A stretch of 64,000 nucleotides of DNA from Pusillimonas sp044464525 (GCF_044464525.1 NZ_JBIQLE010000010.1:1-64000), one strand, 5' to 3'; counted from the stretch's first letter, positions 8,281-19,640 are shown. Made by a program: numbers and translations. Notes: generated by a model from the letters alone, not told the origin.

Positions 8281-9528
8281 TCATTCGCCCTCGGGGCATG
8301 CGCTTAGCGTTGACCCGGTGGGCATGCCGCGCATCTGGCGTATTTCTTCGATAAGCAATTGGGCGCCGGGCGAAGAATGTTCGGACGTGCGGCGCAATAT
8401 GCCCACCGAGCGCGGCGATTCGACCAGCTCCAGAGGCAGCTGTTGAAGGGCGCCCGCACTGAACTCATGGTGGAACAGGTGGGATGACGCCGCGGTGACC
8501 ATGTCGCTTTCCAGCAGCAGGCCTCTTATCACCGACAGATCAGAGGATTCGACCGTGGCCGAAGGTTCTTGCATGCCCAGCGCCGCGAAGGCGGCGCGCA
8601 GCACCTGGCGCGGGGGCGTGCCCTGGCGGGGCAGCACCCAATCGGCCGACAGCGTATCGGCCAGGGTGAGCCCGGGTCGCGCGCCAAGGGGGTGGCCGGC
8701 GCGGGCGATGACGCCCATGCGGTCGCTGAAGAGGTTTTCTTGTATGAGATCTGGGTACAGCTCGGTGGGGCTGAGGGCGCCCAGGATGAAATCGATATCG
8801 CCGCACCACAGGGCATAGGTAAGCGTCTTCAATGGCGCTTCAAGGGTGTTGAACTGCAGCCCCGGATGCTTGCGGTGCAGGCGCGAGATGGCGGCGGGAA
8901 GGATGTAGGGGCGTCCGAAGGGCAGCGCGCCCACGATGATTTGCCCGCGTATATGGCCGTCCATGGCCGCCAGCTCGGCGTCGGCCAGGCGTAGTTGCGA
9001 CAAGGCGCGTTTAACGTGATTGATGATGATTTCGCCGGCCCCGGTGGGTTGCCACAGCGTGCCCGAGCGATCGAACAGAGCCAGGCCGATGCCGTCCTCG
9101 AGATCGCGCACCGCCATGCTGACGGCGGGCTGGGAAATGTCGAGCTGTTGCGCCACGGCGCCCATGTGTTTTTGCTCGGCCAGCGCAACCAGGGCGGCCA
9201 GGCGGCGTTCATTGACCGCCAGGCTGAAAATCGGCGCATTGCGCGGTGGTATGTCTTGCGCCGTGTATATGTCTTCCAGCTCGGTGCGGGCGGCTTCCAT
9301 TTCGGCAAAAGCGTATTCGACACGGCGCAGCAATATGTGGCCGGCCTCGGTCAGCAGCATGCCCCGGGCGGCCCGCTCGAACAATGCCTGTTCCAGCCCC
9401 TGCTCGAGTTGCTGTATGGCGTGGGCCACGGCCGAATGCGCGCGCAGCAGTTCCACGGCCGCCTTGTTCATGCTGCCAAGCCGCGCAACCGCATGGAAAG
9501 CCTTGAGGTGTTTGGTATGAGGAGGCAT
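8281..9528 (-). CDS. LysR-type regulator with two tandem HTH domains
   Basis: A 415-residue LysR-family transcription factor, about 110 residues longer than usual because it has two LysR-type DNA-binding domains in series. The first spans about residues 5-62 (LKAFHAVARLGSMNKAAVELLRAHSAVAH). The second spans about 105-165 (AALVALAEQKHMGAVAQQLDISQPAVSMAV, with ALFDR). Each is followed by the family's helical linker pattern. A single effector-binding domain follows from about residue 190. ATG at 9528 with a GGAGG-containing context. It is divergent from a cupin dioxygenase/amidase pair that it very likely controls. I cannot name the inducer. Confidence 0.88.
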   Translation of the reverse strand: MPPHTKHLKAFHAVARLGSMNKAAVELLRAHSAVAHAIQQLEQGLEQALFERAARGMLLTEAGHILLRRVEYAFAEMEAARTELEDIYTAQDIPPRNAPIFSLAVNERRLAALVALAEQKHMGAVAQQLDISQPAVSMAVRDLEDGIGLALFDRSGTLWQPTGAGEIIINHVKRALSQLRLADAELAAMDGHIRGQIIVGALPFGRPYILPAAISRLHRKHPGLQFNTLEAPLKTLTYALWCGDIDFILGALSPTELYPDLIQENLFSDRMGVIARAGHPLGARPGLTLADTLSADWVLPRQGTPPRQVLRAAFAALGMQEPSATVESSDLSVIRGLLLESDMVTAASSHLFHHEFSAGALQQLPLELVESPRSVGILRRTSEHSSPGAQLLIEEIRQMRGMPTGSTLSACPEGE

Positions 9529-9651
9529 AAAGGGTTTCGGCAACCTTAGAAGGTTTTTGCGTAACTGCCGCTTGCAACGACATGTAAGAATGAGTCCATG
9601 GATCAAGTGTAAGGCTTAGTGAGCCTGAATACGACGTCAAGGAGACGAACC
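9529..9651. promoter_or_regulatory. Divergent promoter with two dyads for the tandem-HTH regulator
   Basis: The 123 bases between the LysR gene and the dioxygenase gene hold two inverted repeats: AACCTT-AG-AAGGTT at 9542-9555 and AGGCT-TAGTG-AGCCT at 9612-9626. They fit the interrupted dyads bound by LysR proteins. Two sites about 70 bases apart would suit a protein with two DNA-binding domains per chain. Function is inferred from position and symmetry. A good ribosome-binding site (AAGGAG) precedes the dioxygenase ATG at 9652. Confidence 0.5.
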
Positions 9652-10212
9652 ATGGACACAACGGACGCATTGAAAAAAATGATCGTGACGAGCGGGTTCG
9701 AGATGCCCACTCTCGATTTCGAGGCGGTTATGCAGCATCTTATCGAAACCGGCAAACGAACCCACCAGCTTTGGCTTACTCCCGACTCGCTGGCATTTGT
9801 GGCGCGGGGGCGCGAGTATCGCAGCGAGTTCCACCTGAACCCCAGCTACGAGATTCAGTATTCGCTCAAGGGCGACCTCAATCTGCACTATCGCACGCCC
9901 GAGGGTAAAGAAGAAATCGCCTATGTGCCTGAAGGCTCGGTGCTTTTCCAGCCCCCCATGGTGCCGCATTCGCCCCGCTTCGCGCCGGACGCCTTCCAGT
10001 TTGTGATCGAGCGCGCCAGGTTGCCCGGTGAGATCGACCGCTTTCATTGGTACTGTCCCAACTGCGACCACTTCCTGCACGAAGAAAGCTACGTTGTGGC
10101 CCACTATACCAACGACCCGGTCGGACGCGCCTACGAAAATTTCTACGGCTCTCAAGAGTTTCGCACCTGCGACAAATGCGGCCACGTGCTGCCCGCTCCT
10201 GAAAGGCTGTAA
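9652..10212 (+). CDS. 3-Hydroxyanthranilate 3,4-dioxygenase-like cupin
   Basis: A 186-residue cupin resembling bacterial 3-hydroxyanthranilate 3,4-dioxygenase, a non-haem iron enzyme that opens the ring of an ortho-aminophenol-type substrate. The catalytic iron site is seen as H61, E67 and H106 (EFHLNPSYEIQY and VPHSP). A second rubredoxin-like metal site is C135-x2-C138 and C173-x2-C176 (YCPNCD, CDKCG), as in bacterial HAAO. Sequence around the iron site differs from canonical HAAO (NPSYEIQY rather than the usual double-glutamate motif), so the substrate may be another aminohydroxy-aromatic. ATG at 9652 with AAGGAG upstream. Followed after three bases by an amidase-fold gene. The family is firm, the substrate unknown. 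Confidence 0.82.
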   Translation: MDTTDALKKMIVTSGFEMPTLDFEAVMQHLIETGKRTHQLWLTPDSLAFVARGREYRSEFHLNPSYEIQYSLKGDLNLHYRTPEGKEEIAYVPEGSVLFQPPMVPHSPRFAPDAFQFVIERARLPGEIDRFHWYCPNCDHFLHEESYVVAHYTNDPVGRAYENFYGSQEFRTCDKCGHVLPAPERL

Positions 10213-10215
10213 CCC

Positions 10216-10845
10216 ATGGCGGCATTGCTGGAATCTCTTGACGCTCAGCTTCATCCCGAGCATACGGCGCTGTTGGTCATCGACATGCAGAATGATTTTT
10301 GCGCCGAAGACGGGTACCTGAGCAAGCGCCGCGACTATAAGGTCGGCTTCGCCGCCGGCGTGGCAGATCGCATCAAGCGGCTGATGGACGCTGTGCGGCC
10401 TTTGGGGGTGCGCATCGTGTGGGTGCGTTCCATCTACGACTTCAAATACCTGACGCCGGCCTATAGAGTCAAGCGCGGTGAAGAAGGCTGCTGCCTGGAA
10501 AACACCTGGGGCGCCGACTATTTTCGCATCGCCCCCGAAGAAGGCGACGTAGTGATCGACAAGCATAGCTTCAGCGGCTTCCACAACACCAAGCTCCATG
10601 AGCTGCTTCAGCGTGAAGGCATCAAGACCCTGGTGCTTGCCGGCGTGGCAACCAATGTGTGCGTCGATTCCACCCTGCGTGAAGGGTTTTTCCTTGGCTA
10701 CAGCATTGTGCTGGCCGAAGACTGCGTGGGCAGCAACAGCAAGGTGGGCCACGAAGGCACGCTGGCCACGGTGCGCAACAACATCGGCACAGTGATCGAT
10801 TCGCGTGAGATCGCGCGCCTGCTGGGGGGCAGCCTGGCTGACTGA
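10216..10845 (+). CDS. Isochorismatase-fold cysteine hydrolase (amidase)
   Basis: Cytosolic hydrolase of 209 residues in the isochorismatase superfamily, with the catalytic triad D23 (VIDMQNDFC), K116 (VIDKHSFSGF) and C149 (VATNVCVDST) and the conserved cis-peptide before the cysteine loop. Family members hydrolyse amides or imides, for example maleamate (NicF), nicotinamide, N-carbamoyl compounds and ureidoacrylate. Three bases separate it from the upstream cupin dioxygenase, so the two are co-translated. It probably removes nitrogen from the ring-opened product or a conjugate. The name NicF is possible but not provable here. A strong terminator follows. Confidence 0.85.
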   Translation: MAALLESLDAQLHPEHTALLVIDMQNDFCAEDGYLSKRRDYKVGFAAGVADRIKRLMDAVRPLGVRIVWVRSIYDFKYLTPAYRVKRGEEGCCLENTWGADYFRIAPEEGDVVIDKHSFSGFHNTKLHELLQREGIKTLVLAGVATNVCVDSTLREGFFLGYSIVLAEDCVGSNSKVGHEGTLATVRNNIGTVIDSREIARLLGGSLAD

Positions 10846-10859
10846 TCGCGCCGGCCCCG

Positions 10860-10904
10860 CAGCCGCCGAAAGGACGACCTTTCGGCGGCTGTTTCCTTTT
10901 TTGG
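10860..10904 (+). terminator. Rho-independent terminator after the amidase gene
   Basis: A perfect 14-base stem, CAGCCGCCGAAAGG (10860-10873) with CCTTTCGGCGGCTG (10878-10891) and a four-base loop, followed by a T-rich run at 10892-10904. This is a textbook intrinsic terminator for the dioxygenase-amidase unit. It may also serve uvrA from the other strand. Confidence 0.9.
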
Positions 10905-10948
10905 ATGCGCCGGCGGCTTAGCGCAAAGCGGCTTGTAATCGTCGGGTT

Positions 10949-13795
<2,847 letters not shown>

Positions 13796-13887
13796 CAAGT
13801 TCTACAGTTTTAACGGCTAACTCATTACTATAGCGCGCCGGGCCACTTCGAGCTTGTTTATACTTGAGCCTTCTTCATGAGGGAAAG

Positions 13888-15087
13888 ATGCAACCCACCA
13901 AACTGAAGCTTACCGCCGGCGAGAGGCGCGCCAGCATCATGCTGTCTTTGTTGTTTGCCTCGCGCATGCTGGGTCTGTTTCTTTTGACTCCTATTTTTGC
14001 TGTCGCCGCGCTGTCTGTGCCCGGCGGCAACGACGCCACCAAAGTCGGTATCGCCCTGGGCGCCTATGGCCTGACCCAGGCCTTTTTGCAGATACCGCTG
14101 GGAATGGCGTCCGACCGCTACGGCCGCCGTGTCGTCATCGTCTTCGGCATGGTGCTGTTCACCGCCGGCGGCGTCATCTGTGCACTGGCCACCGACATCA
14201 ACTGGATCATCGCCGGACGCGTGGTGCAGGGGCTGGGGGCGGTGTCGGCCGCCATCACCGCCTGGATCGCCGACTCGACCCGGCCCGAAGTGCGCACTCG
14301 TGCCATGGCCATGGTGGGCGGTTCGATAGGAATTTCGTTCGCGGCCTCGCTGGTGTTGTCGCCGCTATTGGTCGGCCGGTTCGGGCTTTCCGGCCTGTTC
14401 TGGGCGATCAGCTTGCTGGGCTTTGTCTGCCTGTTTATCGCCGTAGCCCTGGTGCCTTCGGCGCCGCAAATTGAAAAGCCCATCGTTCAGGCACGCGCCC
14501 GGGATGTGCTGTCTCATGTCGGTCTGCTGCGCCTTAATTTCGGTGTCTTCTGCCTGCACTTCATCTTGATGGCCATATTCATGGTGGCCCCCGGCCTGCT
14601 TGCCACCCTGGGCGGCTACGATTCGGCCCATCTGTGGGAGGTCTACCTTCCGGTGATCTTGCTGTCCTTCATCCTGATGGTGCCTGCGGTGTTCTACACC
14701 GAGACGCGGCGCATCCATAAGGTGGCGCTTGAAATTGCCGTGGCGGGCCTGGCCGTTGTACTGGCGCTGATGCCGCTGGCCAGCCACAACTTTTACACAC
14801 TGGTCATTTTATTTGTGGGCTTTTTCATCGCGTTCAACATCCTTGAGGCGCTACAGCCGTCGCTGGTTTCCCGCGTGGCCCCGGTCGAATTTAAAGGGCT
14901 GGCCCTGGGTTTCTACAATACGGCACAGTCGCTGGGGGTGTTTGCCGGGGCTACGCTGGGCGGAGTGATTACCTCTTACGGGGAACCCAGCATGGTGTTC
15001 CTGCTGGCCGCCGCCCTGGCCTTCGTCTGGTTCCTTACGGCAAGGGGCTTTCAGATGGGGCCGGGTGGGCAGGGGTCGGCGGCATAG
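13888..15087 (+). CDS. MFS transporter (YajR-like efflux protein)
   Basis: Twelve-helix major facilitator of 399 residues from the ATG at 13888; a TTG 24 bases upstream is the alternative start. The MFS signature in loop 2-3 reads GMASDRYGRRVV, and antiporter-like motif C glycines lie in helix 5 (GGSIGISFAAS). It most resembles the drug/proton exporter branch found beside uvrA in Bordetella and relatives, where ssb commonly follows. Here ssb begins more than 9 kb downstream, because a catabolic cluster lies in between. The substrate is unknown; export of small toxic molecules is the usual role of the group. Confidence 0.88.
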   Translation: MQPTKLKLTAGERRASIMLSLLFASRMLGLFLLTPIFAVAALSVPGGNDATKVGIALGAYGLTQAFLQIPLGMASDRYGRRVVIVFGMVLFTAGGVICALATDINWIIAGRVVQGLGAVSAAITAWIADSTRPEVRTRAMAMVGGSIGISFAASLVLSPLLVGRFGLSGLFWAISLLGFVCLFIAVALVPSAPQIEKPIVQARARDVLSHVGLLRLNFGVFCLHFILMAIFMVAPGLLATLGGYDSAHLWEVYLPVILLSFILMVPAVFYTETRRIHKVALEIAVAGLAVVLALMPLASHNFYTLVILFVGFFIAFNILEALQPSLVSRVAPVEFKGLALGFYNTAQSLGVFAGATLGGVITSYGEPSMVFLLAAALAFVWFLTARGFQMGPGGQGSAA

Positions 15088-15099
15088 GCCGCGAAGGTT

Positions 15100-16224
15100 T
15101 TATATAGGCTCGGCCAATGCGGTAAGAGATTCCGCAACCAGCCGCGTTTGATCGGACGCCGGTGCACCACGCTGTTCAAGCCGGCCGATTTCTATGGAGT
15201 TTTCGACCACAAGACGGCAGCGGCTATAGCGACGGTTCATGAACCCTTCAAAAACGTGTTCCACCTCGGCGTGACGGGCAGCCTCTTGCCCTAGCACCAA
15301 GGCATCTTCAACGGCCATTCCTGCTCCGGAGGCGAGCTGGGGCGTTGTCGGGTGCGCCGCGTCCCCGATCAACAGGACTCTGCCGACATGCCATGGTTTT
15401 GGCAGGAAGAAGGTCTGAAGCGGCCTCATGATGATGTTTGAATCCGGGCCAAGATTTTGTCGTATCTCCTTCAGGGGGCCTCCGTAGCCTTCCAGCAGGC
15501 CTTTGAGCTTTTCCGGCAATACTTCGGCGGGAAGATGCGGCGGACGTGGCGTGGTCTGAAGCAAAAACATGTACATTTGTGCATGGGTGACCGGGCTGAG
15601 CCCCACTTTTACATTGCCGCCCAGGAAGAAGGTTCTGCGTTCAATGGACGCTGGGCGCGGGGCAGCCAGTCGCCAGCAGGTCTGGCCGGTATATTCCGGC
15701 TGTGGTGCTTGCGGCAGTATTAAATTCCGGACACGCGAAAACAGGCCGTCGGCGCCGATGACCAGATCGTAAGAGCCAGAGGTTCCGTCGGAAAAACCGA
15801 CATCCACCCGATCGGCCCGTGAAATGAGCGTGTCGACGGTGAGGCCCAGCCGGACATCTATGGGCTTTTGCTTTACCTTCTCTGAAAGAATCTGGTGCAG
15901 GAGAGGCCGCATGATCCCACCACAACCGGGCACGTGTGAGGGGCCGACGCCGGGAGTCGGTACCAGGCCGGTTGGCTCGCCTTCGACATTGCAGATTTGA
16001 ATGCCCTCGCCGGTATAGGCATGCGCCATGACTGGCTCCAGTATGCCCAAGTCGTGGAACGCCCTGAGGGTGGGCCCGGTAATCGTGATGCCTGCGCCGT
16101 AGACTCGCCAGTCGGGGTCCAGGTCGATGAGGTGCACCGCGAGGCCGGCTTTGTGCAGCTCCAACGCGCAAGACATGCCTGCGATTCCTCCGCCAACTAT
16201 CAGGGCTGTTCTTCTGCGTCCCAT
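15100..16224 (-). CDS. FAD-dependent aromatic monooxygenase (group A)
   Basis: Single-component flavoprotein hydroxylase of 374 residues in the PHBH/UbiH/salicylate-hydroxylase superfamily, expected to use NAD(P)H and O2 to hydroxylate an aromatic or pyridine ring. It shows the N-terminal dinucleotide motif GGGIAG (residues 11-16), the DG motif YDLVIGADGLFSRVR and the FAD-ribityl GD motif LIGDAAHPTTPQLASGAGMAVEDA. Nearby on the other strand are ring-cleavage and hydrolase genes that it likely supplies with a catechol-type substrate. Within the family, 2,6-dihydroxypyridine 3-hydroxylase and 6-hydroxynicotinate 3-monooxygenase are attractive comparisons given the neighbour at 16570, but this is inference. 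It is convergent with the MFS gene (12-base gap). Confidence 0.88.
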   Translation of the reverse strand: MGRRRTALIVGGGIAGMSCALELHKAGLAVHLIDLDPDWRVYGAGITITGPTLRAFHDLGILEPVMAHAYTGEGIQICNVEGEPTGLVPTPGVGPSHVPGCGGIMRPLLHQILSEKVKQKPIDVRLGLTVDTLISRADRVDVGFSDGTSGSYDLVIGADGLFSRVRNLILPQAPQPEYTGQTCWRLAAPRPASIERRTFFLGGNVKVGLSPVTHAQMYMFLLQTTPRPPHLPAEVLPEKLKGLLEGYGGPLKEIRQNLGPDSNIIMRPLQTFFLPKPWHVGRVLLIGDAAHPTTPQLASGAGMAVEDALVLGQEAARHAEVEHVFEGFMNRRYSRCRLVVENSIEIGRLEQRGAPASDQTRLVAESLTALAEPI

Positions 16225-16569
16225 GACACTCTCTTCATCGGTGGTTGATCACTTCGCCTTGTTTCGAGCGTATTAAGTGGCCAAGCATGCGTGCGCGTCA
16301 ACAGGTCGGCACGGCTTTCGCGCACTGGGTCAAAAGATGGTGCGTGCTTGGGCAAATGCCGGCAACTTTGCGGGTTTCTCCGGCTGCCTGAGGTTCGGTT
16401 TGTCGGGAAGGGTGAAGAGACGGGCAAGTTGGGTGCGCAAATAGTCAAAAGATTGTGCTGAATTGGCACAACATGATCGAGGCGCCCTCCCTATGATTAA
16501 AAGGCGAATCCCAACAATGGGGCCATTGCGCTGCAGCGGCAGCGCAAAATAAGAATGATGGAGGCAAAG
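16225..16569. promoter_or_regulatory. Divergent control region of catabolic cluster 1
   Basis: A 345-base gap between the FAD monooxygenase and the first enzyme gene of the plus-strand operon, with no credible gene. It contains a 15-base direct repeat with one mismatch, GTCAAAAGATGGTGC (16329-16343) and GTCAAAAGATTGTGC (16444-16458). The second copy runs into an inverted repeat, TTGTGC-N7-GCACAA (16453-16471). Direct repeats are typical targets of AraC-family activators, and the cluster encodes one at 23037. A GGAGG at 16560-16564 serves the plus-strand gene. Confidence 0.5.
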
Positions 16570-17730
16570 GTGAACGACATGCTCAAGGGTGCGACGGTGT
16601 CCGGGCGCCCCAAGACCTTGCAGGAGGCAAAAGAGTGGATGCTGGTAAAGCTTGCCGCGCGTAATCATCCGATGAACTCATTGCCGGCCGACGAAGGTGC
16701 AGAATGGATTCAAGGTGTGCCGGGTCTGGATGGCCAGACCTGGGGCGCATACTGGGAAGCGCTAGGCTCAACCGTCCGTAAACAGGCGGAAGCCGCAGAG
16801 CAAAGCGGCGATCAACTGCTGGCTTCTCGCCTGTATCAAAAGGCCAGCGGCATATTCTTCATGGGTCGTTTCCCATGCCCGAATCATCCGGCCAAGATAC
16901 GCTGTGCCGTGGCCGAGCGCGACGCCTATGTCCGGGGTTCCCGTTATTGGGAAAACCCTATCGAGCGAGTCGTAATACCGTTCAACGGACGCGAGGACGA
17001 AGGCAAAGAAATCGTGCTTCTGGTTCGAAGGCCGGCGGGTGTGGACCAGCCTCCTCTTGTGGTGATGTGGGGAGGCGTCGATGCTTATAAAGAACAGATG
17101 ACGGCGGCTTCTGACGCATTTCTGGCGCAAGGTGTCGCCACCATCGCCATGGACAACGTCGGTACGGGCGAGTCACCCGTAAAAGGCGTTCCCGATGCCG
17201 AGCGGCAATTCGTCACGGCGTTCGATTGGATACAGCAACAACCCGAGTTCAAAAGCGTGCGGGTGGGATGCCTGGGCCGCTCGTTTGGAGGTTATTGGGC
17301 CACCAAGCTTGCCCATACCATGCACGGCCGGCTCGCCGGCTGCGTAAATTGGGGCGGCGGGGCGCATCATATGTTTCAGCCGGAATGGGTCGCGGCATCC
17401 CGTTACCCAGACAGTTATCTGATGGAGCTGGTCGAAACGCGTTCGCTGATGCTGGGCGCCACAAACGACAATGAATACCTCGCGGGCTTCAAGCGGCTGT
17501 CCCTTCTAGATCAGGGCATTCTCGAACAACCGTGTGCGCCATTGTTATTGGTCAATGGGAAGGAAGATCGTCAGTGTCCCGTCGAGGACATTTCGCTGTT
17601 GATCGGCGTGGGTTCACCTAAAACGGTTCGCTTGTTTCCCGGGGGACACATGGGCCTGACGCCGCAAACCCTGCCGACCATTGTCGACTGGCTGTGCAAG
17701 CAGGTACGCGGGGAAGGAGTGACATCATGA
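16570..17730 (+). CDS. Alpha/beta hydrolase, DHPON-hydrolase/FrsA-like
   Basis: Serine hydrolase of about 386 residues with an N-terminal helical cap of roughly 130 residues before the alpha/beta core. This build is seen in the 2,6-dihydroxypseudooxynicotine hydrolase and FrsA-like group. The nucleophile elbow is GRSFGG and the C-terminal catalytic histidine lies in FPGGHMG. Dihydroxypseudooxynicotine hydrolase cleaves the C-C bond between a hydroxylated pyridine ring and an acyl side chain; a similar retro-Claisen step on an aryl ketone is a reasonable guess. I chose GTG at 16570 because GGAGG lies five bases upstream; ATGs at 16555 and 16579 are alternatives. Its stop overlaps the next ATG (ATGA). 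Confidence 0.75.
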   Translation: MNDMLKGATVSGRPKTLQEAKEWMLVKLAARNHPMNSLPADEGAEWIQGVPGLDGQTWGAYWEALGSTVRKQAEAAEQSGDQLLASRLYQKASGIFFMGRFPCPNHPAKIRCAVAERDAYVRGSRYWENPIERVVIPFNGREDEGKEIVLLVRRPAGVDQPPLVVMWGGVDAYKEQMTAASDAFLAQGVATIAMDNVGTGESPVKGVPDAERQFVTAFDWIQQQPEFKSVRVGCLGRSFGGYWATKLAHTMHGRLAGCVNWGGGAHHMFQPEWVAASRYPDSYLMELVETRSLMLGATNDNEYLAGFKRLSLLDQGILEQPCAPLLLVNGKEDRQCPVEDISLLIGVGSPKTVRLFPGGHMGLTPQTLPTIVDWLCKQVRGEGVTS

Positions 17731-18044
17731 CGCGTAATTGGCGCCATCTGATGCCGACTCCGGATTGCTATGCAATGAGCCGGATTCTTTACGACATCCA
17801 TCATCAACCCAGCGCGCTCGAGGAATACAAGCAGGATCCGGATAAATACATGGCGAGCGCTCCATTGCCGCCCCGGCTCAAAGCTGCCATACGCGATAAC
17901 GATATTGGCGCAATGTATCTTGAAGGCGTAAACCCCTTGTTGCTTCGCGCGCATTGCCTCGGCTTGCGCATACCCGAGAGCGAGTTCGTGGCGTCACTGA
18001 AGGCCATAGAGCATATTGTGCGAGAGGAGGGCGCCCATGGCTGA
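17727..18044 (+). CDS. LigA-like small subunit of an extradiol dioxygenase
   Basis: A 105-residue protein of the LigA superfamily, the small helical alpha subunit or capping domain of class III extradiol dioxygenases such as protocatechuate 4,5-dioxygenase. Typical features are the helical sequence with YDIHHQPSALEEYKQDPDKYM and DNDIGAMYLEGVNPLLLRAHC, matching the family's hydrophobic helices that cover the active site of the beta subunit. ATG at 17727, preceded by GGAG and overlapping the previous stop. It overlaps the LigB-like gene by 8 bases, which implies a stoichiometric complex. Confidence 0.82.
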   Translation: MTRNWRHLMPTPDCYAMSRILYDIHHQPSALEEYKQDPDKYMASAPLPPRLKAAIRDNDIGAMYLEGVNPLLLRAHCLGLRIPESEFVASLKAIEHIVREEGAHG

Positions 18045-18867
18045 AGTCGTTGGCGTATACGCTGCAAGTCATACCCCGGTCATGCTGAACTTTCCGGACG
18101 CCATTCCAGAGGCGGATCGAAGCGACATATTCGCAGCGTTCACGCAGCTTGGCCAAGACCTTCGGGCAGCCAGGCCGGATGTGGTCGTTATTATTTCGGA
18201 CGATCATGTCCACAATTTCTTTCTGGATAATCTGCCCGCCTTCTGCATAGGGGCCACTGACGCGTACCCGACCCCTGTCGAGCATTGGCTGAAGGCCGAG
18301 AAGCAGGTTCTGAAGGGCCATCGAGATTTGGGCGCTCACCTGCTGACCACAGCCTTGCAGGAAGGGTTCGACCCGGCGTTCTCCATGGAGCTGACACTGG
18401 ATCACGGTGTATTGACGCCATTGGTACTGGCCGGCATAGCCGACCAGGTTTCCATCGTGCCCATATTGGTTAATTGCGTGCAGCCGCCATTGCCGACCAT
18501 GATGCGCACATTGCAATGGGGCCGCTTTCTGGCGACCGCCTTGAGATGTTTCCCCGAGAATCTGCGCATTGCCGTGCTTGCCACGGGTGGCCTGAGCCAT
18601 GATATTGCGACGCCTCGCATGGGAATGGTCAACGAAGAGTTCGACCGACGCTTTTTGGGCTTGCTGGCAAGTGGCGACGACGATGCCCTGATCGACTATG
18701 CCACGAACTACGTGGATGAGGCCGGGAATGGCGCCGAAGAAGTTCGTACCTGGCTGATGGCTCATGGCGCCGCCCAGGGCGTCTTCGAGCAGGTCTATTA
18801 CAAACCCATGCCCGGCTGGTATACGGGCATCGGCTTGGGGCGTTGGTCGTTGGAGGGCCGGCCATGA
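18037..18867 (+). CDS. LigB-family class III extradiol ring-cleavage dioxygenase
   Basis: Catalytic subunit of 276 residues. Non-haem Fe(II) class III extradiol dioxygenases open catechol-type rings next to the hydroxyls. Metal ligands fit H12 (ASHTP), H57 or H59 (SDDHVHNFF) and a late glutamate around E234. The acid-base histidines correspond to H123 (TLDHGVLTPL) and H188 (ATGGLSHD). This pattern and the separate LigA-like subunit resemble protocatechuate 4,5-dioxygenase LigAB. ATG at 18037 with GAGGAGG upstream. Whether the ring is carbocyclic or a polyhydroxylated pyridine cannot be told from sequence. Confidence 0.87.
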   Translation: MAEVVGVYAASHTPVMLNFPDAIPEADRSDIFAAFTQLGQDLRAARPDVVVIISDDHVHNFFLDNLPAFCIGATDAYPTPVEHWLKAEKQVLKGHRDLGAHLLTTALQEGFDPAFSMELTLDHGVLTPLVLAGIADQVSIVPILVNCVQPPLPTMMRTLQWGRFLATALRCFPENLRIAVLATGGLSHDIATPRMGMVNEEFDRRFLGLLASGDDDALIDYATNYVDEAGNGAEEVRTWLMAHGAAQGVFEQVYYKPMPGWYTGIGLGRWSLEGRP

Positions 18868-19640
18868 CGCGCTGTATGTACCGCACAGAGGGTCCTGTTG
18901 ACGGCCACCCGGTGGTGCTCTTGCATGCCATTGCCACCAACAGTAGCTTGTGGTCGGCCCAGATTCCCGTTTGGGCCAGTGCGTTTCGCTTGATCTGTAT
19001 CGATTTGCCCGGCCATGGCGACAGCCCCGACGTCGACAGTGAGCTTGACCTGAACGGCTACGCCGCATGTGTTTGCGAAGTGCTGGATGAATTGCGCATC
19101 GACTGCGCGTCTCTGGTGGGATTGTCTTTTGGCGGGATGGTTGCGCAAGCGTTCGCACTTCAGTATCCCGAGCGAATTCGCTCGCTGGTCCTTGCCCATT
19201 CCAGCGTCAGAACCGCGGAAGCCGTTCGAGGCATCTGGAACGGTCGCATCGCGCGTTTTGAGAAAGACGGCATGGAATCTCAAGTCATGCCGACTCTCGA
19301 GCGTTGGTTCACGCGGGCATTCGCCGAATCGTCACCGCTGACGCTTATCTGGCTGTCCGAACAAATCTTGCGTACGACGCACAAGGGGTATGTGTCAGCG
19401 ATAAAGGCAATTCAAAGCTTGGATTATCTGGACAAGATCAAGGCGATCAAGGTGCCGGCGCTGGTGGTTGCCGGAGAGGAGGATTCGGCCGTACCCCCTG
19501 CTGCCGCAGCGAAGATTGCAGAGCAAATGGGCAATGCGCGGACGTTGGTGCTGGCGGGGGCGGCTCATCTTGGAAACCTCGAGCGGCCCGTCGAGTTTAC
19601 GGAAGCGGTTGGGGCTTTTTTAAGCAATGCAGGTAAATAA
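18864..19640 (+). CDS. Alpha/beta hydrolase, PcaD/MhpC-like
   Basis: A 258-residue alpha/beta hydrolase resembling 3-oxoadipate enol-lactonase and meta-cleavage-product hydrolases. It has the oxyanion-hole region VVLLHAIATNSSLW, DLPGHGDSP, the nucleophile elbow GLSFGGM, the acid residue region VAGEEDSAVPP and the catalytic histidine in GAAHLGNLE. Its ATG overlaps the stop of the LigB-like gene (ATGA), so it likely acts on the ring-opened product, either by C-C hydrolysis or lactone opening. It is 21 bases upstream of the ABC importer's binding-protein gene. Confidence 0.85.
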   Translation: MTRCMYRTEGPVDGHPVVLLHAIATNSSLWSAQIPVWASAFRLICIDLPGHGDSPDVDSELDLNGYAACVCEVLDELRIDCASLVGLSFGGMVAQAFALQYPERIRSLVLAHSSVRTAEAVRGIWNGRIARFEKDGMESQVMPTLERWFTRAFAESSPLTLIWLSEQILRTTHKGYVSAIKAIQSLDYLDKIKAIKVPALVVAGEEDSAVPPAAAAKIAEQMGNARTLVLAGAAHLGNLERPVEFTEAVGAFLSNAGK

